From Bacteroidota bacterium (lineage in GTDB: Bacteria > Bacteroidota > Bacteroidia > Flavobacteriales > Flavobacteriaceae), in contig JAEWLD010000164.1 in the NCBI GenBank assembly GCA_023393485.1, positions 1-10,274 of the forward strand: a stretch of DNA of 10,274 nucleotides. The letters run 5' to 3'. Below, piece after piece: positions 1 through 6,504 of this stretch. A model generated the notes under the pieces. The model was not told where the DNA came from and made no database searches. It saw only the letters and a program-made list of their open reading frames with translations. How positions within the stretch are numbered: the stretch's first letter is position 1; each line of letters begins with the position of its first letter. The position numbers were made by a program, and so were the translations under genes.

Positions 1-503
1 AAAATCAGCGACACCAGTACAAACAGGAAAAAGATCGCGAGGTCCACAATCCGTTCGGCGACGATTGTCCCGAAACCTTTTGCAAATGGGACGCCTTCGT
101 ATTTTTTAAGAATGACAGCGCGTGAAATCTCACCCGAACGCGGAATCGTCAAATTAAGGAAATACGCAATGCAGACCGCGAGCAGGCTGTTGTGGAATTT
201 GGTTTTGTAACCCATGTGCTCGAGCGCGAATTTCCATCGGTAGGCGCGTGACAGAAATCCGAACAACGCCACAAACAGCGAAAGCGAGATGTAGAAATAA
301 TCGGCGCTGACGAAATAGCCTTTCATTTCCTGCAATTGCTGTGGCGTAAATTGATTGTACTGGTAAACCAGCAGCGCAAAACCGAGCGCCAACGGCAAAA
401 TGATCGACAGCCATTTGCTGACGATGCCTTTTACGGTCGTGGGTTTTTGTGGAATATCATAAACCGGCCCGGCATTTTTTTGGTCTAAAACGTCTTTCTG
501 CAC
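1..503 (-). CDS. UPF0104 / LPG-synthase-TM-family integral membrane protein, 3' part cut off by window edge
   Basis: The minus-strand frame from 503 stays open to the window edge (167 codons). It shows a short polar N-terminus, then hydrophobic segments at about residues 31-47, 68-86, 105-120 and 152-167. The stretch NLTIPRSGEISRA (about 117-129) followed by a conserved AERIVDL block is typical of the lysylphosphatidylglycerol synthetase transmembrane family (PF03706, YbhN/UPF0104), whose members are flippase-like inner-membrane proteins. The start is taken as GTG at 503-501: an in-frame TAA sits at 512-510, and the first in-frame ATG (residue 60) would remove the first membrane segment. It begins 15 bases after the panD stop, so it is probably cotranscribed with panD. 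The substrate is unknown; most of the protein, including its C-terminus, lies outside the window. Confidence 0.85.
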   Translation of the reverse strand, partial: MQKDVLDQKNAGPVYDIPQKPTTVKGIVSKWLSIILPLALGFALLVYQYNQFTPQQLQEMKGYFVSADYFYISLSLFVALFGFLSRAYRWKFALEHMGYKTKFHNSLLAVCIAYFLNLTIPRSGEISRAVILKKYEGVPFAKGFGTIVAERIVDLAIFFLFVLVSLI

Positions 504-518
504 GGCGGATTATGGGAA

Positions 519-869
519 TTATTTCAGTGAATTGTCTATCTCGTTCGGGAAAACAAGGCTTGGCCTGAAGTTTCTGGCTTCTTCGATGTCGAGGATGCCG
601 TAAGCGATGATGATGATGATATCGCCTTTGTGGACTTTGCGCGCCGCCGGGCCGTTCAGGGTGATTTCGCCGCTGTTGCGGTTGCCTTTGATGACGTAGG
701 TCTCGAGCCTTTCGCCGTTGTTGACGTTGACGACCGAAACTTTTTCGCCCTCTACAAGATTGGCAGCATCCATCAGGGTTTCATCGATGGTGATGCTGCC
801 GATATAGTTCAAATCGGCGCCGGTTACGGTAACGCGGTGAATCTTTGATTTTACAACGTGGACTTGCAT
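519..869 (-). CDS. panD: Aspartate 1-decarboxylase (pyruvoyl enzyme)
   Basis: PanD converts L-aspartate to beta-alanine, the partner of pantoate in pantothenate synthesis, in the cytoplasm. At 116 residues it has the usual family length. The proenzyme self-cleavage site is visible as YIGSITID, with Gly24-Ser25; Ser25 would become the pyruvoyl group. Lys9, Arg54, Thr57 and Tyr58, known to act in substrate binding or catalysis in the E. coli enzyme, are at matching positions. The ATG at 869-867 gives the standard N-terminus [16 protein letters not shown]. It lies downstream of panC on the same strand but 220 bases away, with a promoter-like element of its own (874-881). The stop is followed two codons later by another in-frame TAA. 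The flippase-like gene follows closely. Confidence 0.97.
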   Translation of the reverse strand: MQVHVVKSKIHRVTVTGADLNYIGSITIDETLMDAANLVEGEKVSVVNVNNGERLETYVIKGNRNSGEITLNGPAARKVHKGDIIIIIAYGILDIEEARNFRPSLVFPNEIDNSLK

Positions 870-873
870 GGGG

Positions 874-881
874 CAAAGGTA
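874..881 (-). promoter_or_regulatory. Promoter -7-like element of panD, very close to the start codon
   Basis: On the minus strand this reads TACCTTTG, an exact match to the Bacteroidota -7 consensus TAnnTTTG. Only CCCC separates it from the panD ATG, so transcription would begin at or next to the start codon and the mRNA would be leaderless or nearly so. No clean TTG lies at the expected -33 distance; the best candidate is TTTA at 904-901, inside the tandem repeat. Consensus match seen; activity inferred. Confidence 0.55.
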
Positions 882-894
882 ATTAATTATGTTG

Positions 895-950
895 AAAGTC
901 TAAAGTCTAAAGTTGAGAGTCGGAAGTCGAACGAGGAATGCGGAAAGTCA
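895..950. repeat. Degenerate 7-base tandem repeat (AAAGTCT-like), panC-panD gap
   Basis: Eight consecutive 7-base units can be read: AAAGTCT, AAAGTCT, AAAGTTG, AGAGTCG, GAAGTCG, AACGAGG, AATGCGG, AAAGTCA. The first two are identical and the middle ones have drifted. The panD-proximal end of the array covers the place where a -33 element for panD would lie. Confidence 0.75.
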
Positions 951-983
951 TAAAGTCGTAAAGTCGTAAAGTCATAAAGTCGT
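944..983. repeat. 8-base tandem repeat AAAGTCRT, five copies
   Basis: Five perfect-length units, AAAGTCAT, AAAGTCGT, AAAGTCGT, AAAGTCAT, AAAGTCGT, differ only at the seventh base (A or G). A sixth partial unit, AAAGGCA, follows at 984. The array continues directly from the 7-base array, with the period shifting by one base. It is non-coding and lies between panD and panC. Confidence 0.85.
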
Positions 984-1043
984 AAAGGCAAAGACAGTGT
1001 TAGAATATGACGATGAAAATAGAATTAAAATCGTCTTTCTTCT

Positions 1044-1078
1044 AGCAACTGGCAACTGGCAACTAGCCGCTAGTTATA
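1044..1078. repeat. Second 7-base tandem repeat (GGCAACT-like) with palindrome, next to the panC stop
   Basis: Units AGCAACT, GGCAACT, GGCAACT, AGCCGCT and AGTTATA run in register. The last copies form a perfect inverted repeat at 1061-1075: AACTAGC, one base, GCTAGTT. It begins 12 bases past the panC stop (minus strand). A hairpin there could protect or end the panC transcript, but no T run follows it, so it is not called a terminator. The unit differs from the AAAGTC repeats on the other side of the gap. Confidence 0.7.
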
Positions 1079-1089
1079 AGACCAACCAA

Positions 1090-1935
1090 TTAATTTAGTG
1101 CTATAGTGTCAATTAGCCTGATTTTTCCGGCAAAAACGGCGATGAACGCGCGATAGGTTTTTCCATCCGTTTTCTCATGCGCCGGCTCGAGGGTTGTCTC
1201 GTCGGCGATTTCAAAATATTCGAGTTCAAAATCGGGATGGTTTGCAAAGGATTTCCTGACACCTTGAGACACAGTGGAAACGGATTGGCTTGCGAATGCG
1301 GATTTGGCTTTTTGCAGCGCCTCAAAAATGAATCCGGCCTCGGCGCGTTTCTCCGATGTCAGCCGTTCATTGCGCGAACTCATCGCCAAACCGTTGGCTT
1401 CGCGATGAATCGGGCAGCCGATGATCTTGACCGGAATGTTGTATTTTGAAACGAGATTCCTAACAATTTGCAACTGTTGGAAATCCTTTTCGCCAAAGTA
1501 GGCGCTGTCTGGTTTTACGATTTCAAAAAGCCGCTTGACTATTGTGCCCACGCCGTCGAAATGCCCGGGACGGAAACGGCCTTCCATTTGGTTTTCGAGC
1601 CCGTCAAAATCAAAGTGCTCGCTTTTGGTGTCGCCGCCGTAAATATCGTCGACAGAAGGCGCAAAAACCACAATATCGTTGCTGATATTCTTGATTTTGG
1701 CGATATCGGCTTCGAGCGTCCGCGGATATTTGGCCAAGTCGTCGGCATTGTTGAATTGCGTCGGGTTGACAAAAATGCTGATGACCGTTATATCGTTGTT
1801 TTTCAGCGATTCGGCCAAAAGTGATAAATGGCCATCGTGAAGCGCGCCCATCGTTGGAACAAAGCCGACTGATTTGGGCTCCGGGAGCCGGTGCAGATGC
1901 GCGGAAAGTTCTGCCTGCGTGTTGAAAATGAGCAT
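1090..1935 (-). CDS. panC: Pantothenate synthetase (pantoate--beta-alanine ligase)
   Basis: PanC joins pantoate to beta-alanine using ATP through a pantoyl-adenylate intermediate, the last step of pantothenate synthesis in the cytoplasm. It has 281 residues, the normal length. Family motifs appear in order: PTMGALHDGH (27-36) with the HxGH nucleotide-binding signature, FVNPTQF (55-61), RPGHFDGVGTIV (122-133), FGEKDFQQ (147-154) and MSSRNERL (185-192), the KMSKS-like loop. The ATG at 1935-1933 gives the expected N-terminus. It is divergent from the glgA-like gene across a 105-base promoter region. panD, which makes its beta-alanine substrate, is the next gene on the same strand. No damage is visible. 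Confidence 0.97.
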   Translation of the reverse strand: MLIFNTQAELSAHLHRLPEPKSVGFVPTMGALHDGHLSLLAESLKNNDITVISIFVNPTQFNNADDLAKYPRTLEADIAKIKNISNDIVVFAPSVDDIYGGDTKSEHFDFDGLENQMEGRFRPGHFDGVGTIVKRLFEIVKPDSAYFGEKDFQQLQIVRNLVSKYNIPVKIIGCPIHREANGLAMSSRNERLTSEKRAEAGFIFEALQKAKSAFASQSVSTVSQGVRKSFANHPDFELEYFEIADETTLEPAHEKTDGKTYRAFIAVFAGKIRLIDTIALN

Positions 1936-1957
1936 CTACAAAAAGTTAAATCCGGTG

Positions 1958-1965
1958 CAAACTTA
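1958..1965 (-). promoter_or_regulatory. Promoter -7-like element of panC
   Basis: The minus strand reads TAAGTTTG, an exact TAnnTTTG match, 22 bases before the panC ATG. A TTG lies 13 bases upstream, shorter than the usual spacing, so the -33 element is uncertain. It shares the 105-base region 1936-2040 with the divergent promoter of the glgA-like gene; the upstream halves of the two promoters overlap. Confidence 0.5.
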
Positions 1966-1974
1966 AGATTTTAG

Positions 1975-2004
1975 TTAACAACATCATAAAATTTCGTACT
2001 TTTG
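1975..2004 (+). promoter_or_regulatory. Promoter of the glgA-like/DUF4270/glmS operon
   Basis: TACTTTTG at 1997-2004 matches the Bacteroidota -7 consensus TAnnTTTG exactly. TTA at 1975-1977, 19 bases upstream, is a two-out-of-three match to the -33 TTG. Transcription would start near 2010, leaving a leader of about 30 bases before the ATG at 2041. No other clear promoter was seen before glmS, so this one may drive all three genes. Confidence 0.6.
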
Positions 2005-2040
2005 CGTGCTTTTACAGCCACATAAAATTAGATAGATTAC

Positions 2041-2430
2041 ATGGAGGATAAAAGGATATTGTATGTATCGTCAGAAGTAGTGCCTTATTTGGCCGAAAAT
2101 GAGGTTTCCCTAATGTCATACGATGTGCCTAAAATGATCAATGATCAAGGCTGCCAGATTCGCATCTTTATGCCGCGATATGGCAACATCAATGAAAGGC
2201 GGCACCAGTTGCACGAAGTCATCCGTTTATCGGGGATGAATCTGGTGGTCAATGACCTTGATATGCCGCTGATCATCAAAGTTGCCTCGATTCCAAAAGA
2301 GCGGATTCAGGTTTATTTCATTGACAACGACGAATACTTCAAGCGCAAAGCAACCTTCACCGATGAAGAAGGCGTTTTGTATCCTGACAATGACGAGCGC
2401 GCGATTTTCTTTGCGAAAGGCGTGGTTTAA
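2041..2430 (+). CDS. 5' open part of the glgA-like gene (129 residues)
   Basis: This is what ordinary translation would make: MEDKRILYVSSEVVP through FFAKGVV, then TAA. It covers about half of one Rossmann fold, ending in the helix before the HVHGW strand-loop, so it is unlikely to fold stably. The ATG is the first in frame and lies about 30 bases after the predicted transcription start. Confidence 0.65.
   Translation: MEDKRILYVSSEVVPYLAENEVSLMSYDVPKMINDQGCQIRIFMPRYGNINERRHQLHEVIRLSGMNLVVNDLDMPLIIKVASIPKERIQVYFIDNDEYFKRKATFTDEEGVLYPDNDERAIFFAKGVV
2428..2430 (+). other. Internal ochre codon in the glgA-like gene
   Basis: GTG GTT TAA ACG GTC AAA AAA: the frame continues unchanged with TVKKLNWVPDIIHVHGW. 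A G-to-T change from GAA (Glu) explains it with one substitution. No indel is needed. Confidence 0.85.
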
Positions 2431-2847
2431 ACGGTCAAAAAACTCAACTGGGTTCCCGATATCATCCACGTTCACGGCTGGCTGGCCGGAATGCTTCCGG
2501 TTTACATGAAGCATTATTACAAAGACGAGGCGTTGTTTGCACAGACCAAAATCGTGACATCGGTTTACGGGCAAGGGTTTGACGGTACGCTTGACCTGGA
2601 AATGGTCAACAAAGTCAAGTATGACGACATTCCCGCCGATGCTGTTGCAGAACTCGAAACGCCCAATTATGAAAACCTCGTAAAAGTGGCCGTAAACCAC
2701 TCTGATGCAGTGATTATTGCCTCGGAAAGCCTGTCTCCAAGTTTAACAAAATTTATAGAATCATCGGGCAAACCTTTTTTACCTTTCGCCCCGAAAGAAA
2801 AGTTCGCGGAAGCCTACACCAATTTCTACAAAAACACGGTTTTATAA
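2431..2847 (+). CDS. 3' part of the glgA-like gene after the stop
   Basis: There are 138 in-frame codons after the internal stop, ending at TAA 2845-2847. They encode the HVHGW segment, SVYGQGFDGTLDLEMVNKVK, a VNHSDAVIIASE segment and the C-terminus FAEAYTNFYKNTVL. The first ATG is at 2491 (MLPVYMKHYY), and the bases before it show no convincing ribosome site, so separate expression is unlikely. The last codon lies 18 bases before the probable ATG of the DUF4270 gene, so premature termination upstream could be polar on DUF4270 and glmS. Confidence 0.6.
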   Translation, partial: TVKKLNWVPDIIHVHGWLAGMLPVYMKHYYKDEALFAQTKIVTSVYGQGFDGTLDLEMVNKVKYDDIPADAVAELETPNYENLVKVAVNHSDAVIIASESLSPSLTKFIESSGKPFLPFAPKEKFAEAYTNFYKNTVL

Positions 2848-2865
2848 ATAAAATTGCTTGCAAAA

Positions 2866-4617
2866 ATGCGTAGTTCGTTTTTTACATTTATAGCGCTTTT
2901 GGGTGCGGTCACGCTGGTTGTTTCGTGCGATAAGGATTACAATGAATTGGGTTCGTCTATTGTTGACGACGATCATTTCGGGTTTGATTTGCATGAATCC
3001 CCGGTAGTGGCATATAACCAGTATTACGGCGCGGTCCAGACGAGCAGGAAAATCATCGTCGGCAATACGTCTGACCCGAATTTCCAAATCAATTCGTTGG
3101 GCTATTACAACAACGCGGTTTTTGGTAAAGTCAGGGCGAGTTACCTTACGCAGCTCGAGCTTCAGAATGAAAATCCGTCAATTGATCTGGCCGATGACCC
3201 GCAAATCGAAAAAGTAGAGCTCAATGTTCCGTATTTCGGAAGAGTGATCTCGGCAGATGACGATGGCAACCGCCTTTATGAACTCGATTCAGTCCAGGGC
3301 AGCGCCAAATTCAGGCTTAGTGTTTACGCCTCGAAATATTATTTGCGCGATTTTGACCCGGCCACCGGTTTTCAGGAAGTACAAAAATATTATTCCGACC
3401 AGTCCGGCGATATCGTCACTGACGGCGAAATGCTCAACAACAGTTCGGATACCAAGCAAAATTCTGAATTTTATTTTGATCCTACCGACGTGGTAACCTA
3501 CAAAACCAATGACGACGGCTTACAGGTTATTGACCAGCGCCTCGGGCCTCAATTGCGTTTGGATCTGCGCAAGGAATATTTCCAGCAAAAGCTTTTCAGC
3601 GCCGACGCTGCCGGCAAACTCATCAGCAACAATGCCTTTAAGGAATGGTTTCGAGGATTGTACTTTAAGGCAGAACCTGCGGCGAGTTCGCCAGATCAGG
3701 GTTCGCTCAATAAAATCAATTTCGGCCGTGGCACAATTACCGTAACCTATACCACAAAGGTCACAGACGACGATCCGGATACTCCCGATACGCGTTCGGA
3801 ACCAATCACGCTCAAATTGAATCTCGCCGGCAACGTGGTAAATTTGTTCGAATATGAAAACAACAGCAATTACCTCAATGCCGTAACTTCGCCAAACACG
3901 ACCGAGGGCGACAGTCATTTGTGGCTTCGCGGCGGCGCCGGTTCCATGGCGGTCATCAATCTTTTCAACGGGCCTGACACTTATGGTTATGACGATGACT
4001 GCAACAGCGCAACGCCGGACGATCCGAACATTCCGGACCAAATCTGCAACACGCCAAACGGAATTCCGGACGAGCTCGATGAAATGCGACACAACAAATG
4101 GCTGATCAACGACGCCAGCCTGACATTCTATCTGGCTGAAGATGCGATGAACCCGGGCACGGAAAAGCCGGCATACAGAATTTATTTGTACGATCTTAAA
4201 AACAAAAAACGCCTGGTTGACTGGGATTATGATGTGACATCCGTAGTCGGGGCGCCGCATTTGAGCAAATATGTCCACGGCGGAATTTATATCCCGAGCA
4301 AGAAACGTTATTCGATCAGGTTAACCAATCACATCAGGAATCTGGTTGATACCGCAATCGATTCAACAAACGTCCAGCTCGGATTGGTTGTCACCGAATC
4401 AATAAACAATGTAACAAACGTCAGCCTGAAAACGCCATTGTCGTCCATGATCGACCGCGTTCCGGCTGGTTCAATGACGAGTCAGCGCGGCGTCGTGTTA
4501 TACGGAAACAACAACGCCGACGGCACAATCCCGACAGGCAATCCGGCCGATCCAAACGATCCGGCAAACCCTGACAAAAGAATCAGATTGAAAATTTATT
4601 ACACCAAAAACGATTAA
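2866..4617 (+). CDS. DUF4270 family lipoprotein
   Basis: The protein has 583 residues from the ATG at 2866. A TTG four codons earlier (2854) is possible, but the ATG gives a more normal lipoprotein signal. The N-terminus is a hydrophobic signal ending LVVSC with Cys21 as the lipidation site, followed by DKDYNELGSSIVDDDHFGF, which is typical of DUF4270 (PF14092) proteins of Bacteroidota. The rest looks like a secreted beta-rich protein, with a second conserved-looking block around NKWLINDASLTFYL. Residues about 376-405 are rich in Asp with two Cys and resemble a calcium-binding loop. The C-terminus is Pro/Asp/Asn-rich before RIRLKIYYTKND. It sits between the glgA-like gene (18-base gap) and glmS (5-base gap), so the three are almost surely cotranscribed. 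Its function is unknown; an envelope role is inferred from the lipid anchor. Confidence 0.9.
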   Translation: MRSSFFTFIALLGAVTLVVSCDKDYNELGSSIVDDDHFGFDLHESPVVAYNQYYGAVQTSRKIIVGNTSDPNFQINSLGYYNNAVFGKVRASYLTQLELQNENPSIDLADDPQIEKVELNVPYFGRVISADDDGNRLYELDSVQGSAKFRLSVYASKYYLRDFDPATGFQEVQKYYSDQSGDIVTDGEMLNNSSDTKQNSEFYFDPTDVVTYKTNDDGLQVIDQRLGPQLRLDLRKEYFQQKLFSADAAGKLISNNAFKEWFRGLYFKAEPAASSPDQGSLNKINFGRGTITVTYTTKVTDDDPDTPDTRSEPITLKLNLAGNVVNLFEYENNSNYLNAVTSPNTTEGDSHLWLRGGAGSMAVINLFNGPDTYGYDDDCNSATPDDPNIPDQICNTPNGIPDELDEMRHNKWLINDASLTFYLAEDAMNPGTEKPAYRIYLYDLKNKKRLVDWDYDVTSVVGAPHLSKYVHGGIYIPSKKRYSIRLTNHIRNLVDTAIDSTNVQLGLVVTESINNVTNVSLKTPLSSMIDRVPAGSMTSQRGVVLYGNNNADGTIPTGNPADPNDPANPDKRIRLKIYYTKND

Positions 4618-4622
4618 TCAAT

Positions 4623-6467
4623 ATGTGTGGAATTGTAGGTTATATCGGGTATAGGGAAGCTTATCCTATTGTTGTCAAAGGCCTGAAAAGGCTCGAGTAC
4701 AGAGGTTATGACAGCGCCGGCGTCATGTTGTGTGATGAAGGCGAGCTGAAGGTTTCAAAAACCAAAGGCAAAGTGACCGACCTTGAAGAAAAGGCTAAAA
4801 GCATGAGCCAAACCGGAACTATCGGAATGGGTCATACCCGTTGGGCTACGCACGGCGTTCCAAACGACGTCAATTCGCATCCGCATCTTTCCAATTCGGG
4901 AAATCTGGCGATCATCCACAACGGCATCATCGAAAATTATGAGCCGCTGAAAAAAGAACTGATCAACCGCGGTTATGTTTTCAAATCCGATACAGACACC
5001 GAAGTTTTGGTCAATCTCATCGAACACAACCAGAAAAAAGACGGCCTGAAACTCGGCAAAGCCGTCCAGGTTGCGCTCAATCAGGTTGTTGGCGCGTATG
5101 CCATTTGCGTTTTCGATAAGAACAAACCAGATGAAATCGTCGTGGCGCGTTTGGGCAGTCCGCTCGCGATCGGTATTGGCAAGGACGAGTTTTTCATTGC
5201 TTCTGATGCCTCGCCGTTCATCGAATATACATCGAACGCGATTTATCTCGAAGACGAAGAAATGGCGATCGTCCGCAGGCACAAACCGCTGAAAGTCCGC
5301 AAAATCAAAGACGACGCGCTGGTCGATCCTTATATCCAGGAACTGAAGATGAACCTCGAGCAAATTGAAAAAGGCGGTTACGACCACTTTATGCTCAAGG
5401 AGATTTACGAACAGCCAAACGTAATCAAGGACACTTATCGCGGAAGGCTTCACGCCAACGAAGGCATCATCCAGATGGCCGGGGTTGAAGACAACCTCGA
5501 AAAATTCCTCAATGCCGACCGCATCCTGATCGTTGCCTGTGGCACGTCATGGCATGCCGGTTTGGTTGCCGAATATGTGTTTGAGGAATTTGCGAGAATT
5601 CCGGTTGAGGTTGAGTATGCATCGGAATTCCGCTATCGGAACCCGATAATCAACGCGGGCGATGTGGTAATTCCGATTTCGCAATCCGGTGAAACGGCAG
5701 ATACTTTGGCGGCAATCAAACTCGCGAAAGAGCGCGGCGCATTCGTATTTGGCGTATGCAACGTAGTGGGTTCATCGATTTCAAGGGAAACGCATGCCGG
5801 CGCATATACGCATGCCGGACCTGAGATTGGCGTGGCGTCAACAAAAGCATTTACAACGCAGATTACAGTCTTGACGATGATTGCTTTGCGTCTAGCGAAA
5901 GCCAAAGGGACACTTGCCAACTCGGATTTCCACCGTTATTTGCAGGAACTTGAAATCATCCCCGAAAAAGTGGCTGAAGCGCTTAATACCAATGAAGTGA
6001 CTAAAGAAATTGCAGCCAAATTCAAAGATTCGCCGAACTGTCTTTACTTAGGCCGCGGTTACAACTTTCCGGTCGCACTTGAAGGCGCACTGAAACTCAA
6101 GGAAATTTCATATATCCATGCCGAAGGTTATCCGGCGGCCGAGATGAAACACGGCCCGATCGCGCTTATCGACGAAAGCATGCCGGTGATTGTGATTGCG
6201 CCAAAACAAGGCCATTATGACAAAGTAGTCAGCAATATCCAGGAAATCAAATCGCGCAGTGGCCGAATCATTGCGGTTGTGACCAAAGGCGATACACAGG
6301 TTCGCGAATTGGCCGACTATGTCATTGAAATACCTGAAACATCCGATCCGCTGTCGCCGCTGATTACGACCATTCCATTGCAATTGCTCTCGTACCACAT
6401 TGCGGTGATGCGCGGCTGTAACGTTGACCAGCCCCGAAACCTCGCCAAATCGGTGACCGTAGAATAA
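4623..6467 (+). CDS. glmS: Glutamine--fructose-6-phosphate aminotransferase (isomerizing)
   Basis: GlmS makes glucosamine-6-phosphate from fructose-6-phosphate and glutamine, feeding UDP-GlcNAc for peptidoglycan and lipopolysaccharide. It has 614 residues, close to the usual 600-615. The class II glutaminase domain begins at Cys2 (MCGIVGYIGY), the nucleophile once Met is removed, with HTRWATHG (71-78) and the IIHNGIIEN loop following. Two SIS domains carry CGTSWHAG (306-313), SQSGETADT (353-361) and STKAFTTQ (406-413). The catalytic Glu lies in LEGALKLKE (486-494) and the sugar-binding Lys in the C-terminal DQPRNLAKSVTVE (602-614). The ATG follows the DUF4270 stop by 5 bases. No glmS ribozyme could fit in that gap. 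It is followed by a strong hairpin at 6481. The gene is intact. Confidence 0.98.
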   Translation: MCGIVGYIGYREAYPIVVKGLKRLEYRGYDSAGVMLCDEGELKVSKTKGKVTDLEEKAKSMSQTGTIGMGHTRWATHGVPNDVNSHPHLSNSGNLAIIHNGIIENYEPLKKELINRGYVFKSDTDTEVLVNLIEHNQKKDGLKLGKAVQVALNQVVGAYAICVFDKNKPDEIVVARLGSPLAIGIGKDEFFIASDASPFIEYTSNAIYLEDEEMAIVRRHKPLKVRKIKDDALVDPYIQELKMNLEQIEKGGYDHFMLKEIYEQPNVIKDTYRGRLHANEGIIQMAGVEDNLEKFLNADRILIVACGTSWHAGLVAEYVFEEFARIPVEVEYASEFRYRNPIINAGDVVIPISQSGETADTLAAIKLAKERGAFVFGVCNVVGSSISRETHAGAYTHAGPEIGVASTKAFTTQITVLTMIALRLAKAKGTLANSDFHRYLQELEIIPEKVAEALNTNEVTKEIAAKFKDSPNCLYLGRGYNFPVALEGALKLKEISYIHAEGYPAAEMKHGPIALIDESMPVIVIAPKQGHYDKVVSNIQEIKSRSGRIIAVVTKGDTQVRELADYVIEIPETSDPLSPLITTIPLQLLSYHIAVMRGCNVDQPRNLAKSVTVE

Positions 6468-6480
6468 AGTACAAATTGCA

Positions 6481-6504
6481 AAGAGCGGATTTCCGCTCTT
6501 TTTT
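6481..6504 (+). terminator. Rho-independent terminator after glmS, possibly shared with the convergent gene
   Basis: AAGAGCGGA (6481-6489) pairs with TCCGCTCTT (6492-6500), a 9-base stem with a 2-base loop, or 8 bases with an ATTT loop. A T run covers 6499-6504. It lies 13 bases after the glmS stop. The stop codon of the convergent reductase gene (6503-6505) overlaps the T run. Read on the minus strand, the stem is followed by a weaker T-rich stretch, so termination may be two-way. Confidence 0.85.

Larger units (their letters stand above)
2041..2847 (+). pseudogene. Short glycogen/starch-synthase-like protein (GT5 N-domain), interrupted by an in-frame TAA
   Basis: The whole reading frame is 269 codons with one internal stop, TAA at 2428-2430. 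Without that stop it would give 268 residues, the length I recall for the short 'glycogen/starch synthase' found beside DUF4270 and glmS in flavobacteria. The N-terminus KRILYVSSEVVPYLAENEVS and the later DIIHVHGWLAGMLP resemble the N-terminal Rossmann domain of GlgA (PF08323). The KxGG loop that binds ADP-glucose in true GlgA is absent (PYLAENEVS stands in its place), and the C-terminal GT-B domain is missing, so glycogen synthase activity is doubtful even for the intact form. From family memory the stop replaces Glu in GVVETVKKLNW, one base from GAA. The sequence on both sides is well conserved and in frame. It could be a recent null allele or a sequence error. Confidence 0.8.

Noticed and set aside
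154..414. Minus-strand open frame of 86 codons near the left edge
   Set aside because: It is in the wrong frame. The real frame on that strand encodes the UPF0104-like membrane protein with clear family motifs from 503 to the edge.
1009..1035. Inverted repeat GACGAT / ATCGTC in the panC-panD gap
   Set aside because: Six paired bases around a 15-base loop are weak and expected by chance.
895..1078. Possible CRISPR array in the panC-panD gap
   Set aside because: Units are only 7-8 bases with no spacers, and no cas genes are nearby. It is a simple tandem repeat.
3520..4278. Long minus-strand open frame (252 codons) inside the DUF4270 gene
   Set aside because: It lies wholly antisense to a well-supported lipoprotein gene, shows no recognisable motif, and is best explained as a shadow of codon bias.
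4600..4623. glmS ribozyme/riboswitch upstream of glmS
   Set aside because: Only 5 bases separate the DUF4270 stop from the glmS start, and the region upstream is coding. The ribozyme is mainly a Firmicutes feature.
4755..5453. Minus-strand open frame (232 codons) inside glmS
   Set aside because: Fully covered by the intact, highly conserved glmS frame; no start context or motif.
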